DNA of 5,610 nucleotides from Planctomycetota bacterium. GTDB taxonomy: Bacteria; Planctomycetota; UBA1135. Position 1 is the first letter of the stretch. Every line of letters begins with the position of its first letter. The stretch is taken from contig JACNJP010000462.1 of assembly GCA_014382465.1 (NCBI GenBank), positions 1 to 5,610 on the forward strand. Reading direction: 5' to 3'. The notes beneath the pieces were generated by a model, which saw only the letters and a list, made by a program, of their open reading frames with translations, did not search any database and had not been told where the DNA came from. Below are positions 5,594 through 5,610 of this stretch, one piece after another. Position numbers and translations under genes: made by a program.

Positions 5594-5610
5594 GGGGGGG
5601 GGGGGGGGGG
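5594..5610. other. Terminal poly-G run, likely sequencing artefact
   Basis: Seventeen consecutive G residues fill the right edge. Two-colour Illumina chemistry calls G when signal is lost, so a G run at a contig end beyond a stable hairpin is most simply read as unsupported bases. Read in the frame of the partial gene it would give only proline, which is not credible as protein. Confidence 0.75.

Noticed and set aside
1..5610. tRNA, rRNA, CRISPR array, insertion sequence or tandem-repeat array
   Set aside because: No cloverleaf pattern, regularly spaced repeats, transposase motifs or terminal inverted repeats with target duplication were seen; genes fill nearly all of the window.

Overview
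The window is very GC-rich and densely coding. It looks like a short metagenomic or draft contig from a high-GC Gram-negative-type bacterium: it encodes a lipobox lipoprotein with an RseB/MucB-like fold and a MoxR-type ATPase. The wording of the MoxR lid (YGASPRA) and a HEAT-repeat protein with an aromatic WERWEFWF block near its N-terminus recall Planctomycetota, but that placement is an inference from memory and is held at low confidence. Both window ends look like contig ends. The left end carries a stop codon directly in front of a headless MoxR fragment. The right end finishes in a 17-base G run just beyond a perfect GC-rich inverted repeat.

Plus strand, left half (about 1-2112): three tightly packed genes. 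These are the C-terminal third of a MoxR-family AAA+ ATPase, then a stand-alone carbon-nitrogen hydrolase (nitrilase superfamily) with an intact Glu-Lys-Cys triad, then an NAD+ synthetase (nadE). The gaps are 5 nt and 1 nt, so the last two are very likely co-transcribed and translationally coupled. Together they correspond to the glutaminase and synthetase halves of a glutamine-dependent NAD+ synthetase, carried here as two polypeptides instead of one chain.

Minus strand, right half (5610 down to 2126): four genes reading leftward. They are the 3' end of an unidentified gene overlapping the next one by 4 nt (GTGA), a lipoprotein resembling RseB/MucB sigma-E regulators, a 578-aa HEAT-repeat protein with a possible signal peptide, and a 138-aa helical protein of unknown function. 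The first two are coupled. The HEAT gene follows after 98 bp containing two possible hairpins, and the small gene after another 90 bp. If the lipoprotein really is RseB-like, the cut-off gene may be an anti-sigma factor; the sequence does not prove this.

The two gene groups converge at about 2112-2126 with only 13 bp between stop codons, and a perfect 6-bp hairpin sits there. No RNA genes, mobile elements, CRISPR arrays or tandem-repeat arrays were seen. No intergenic gap exceeds 100 bp. I do not see convincing evidence for a new defence or mobile system; the items most worth a second look are the RseB-like/HEAT cluster and the split NAD+ synthetase.
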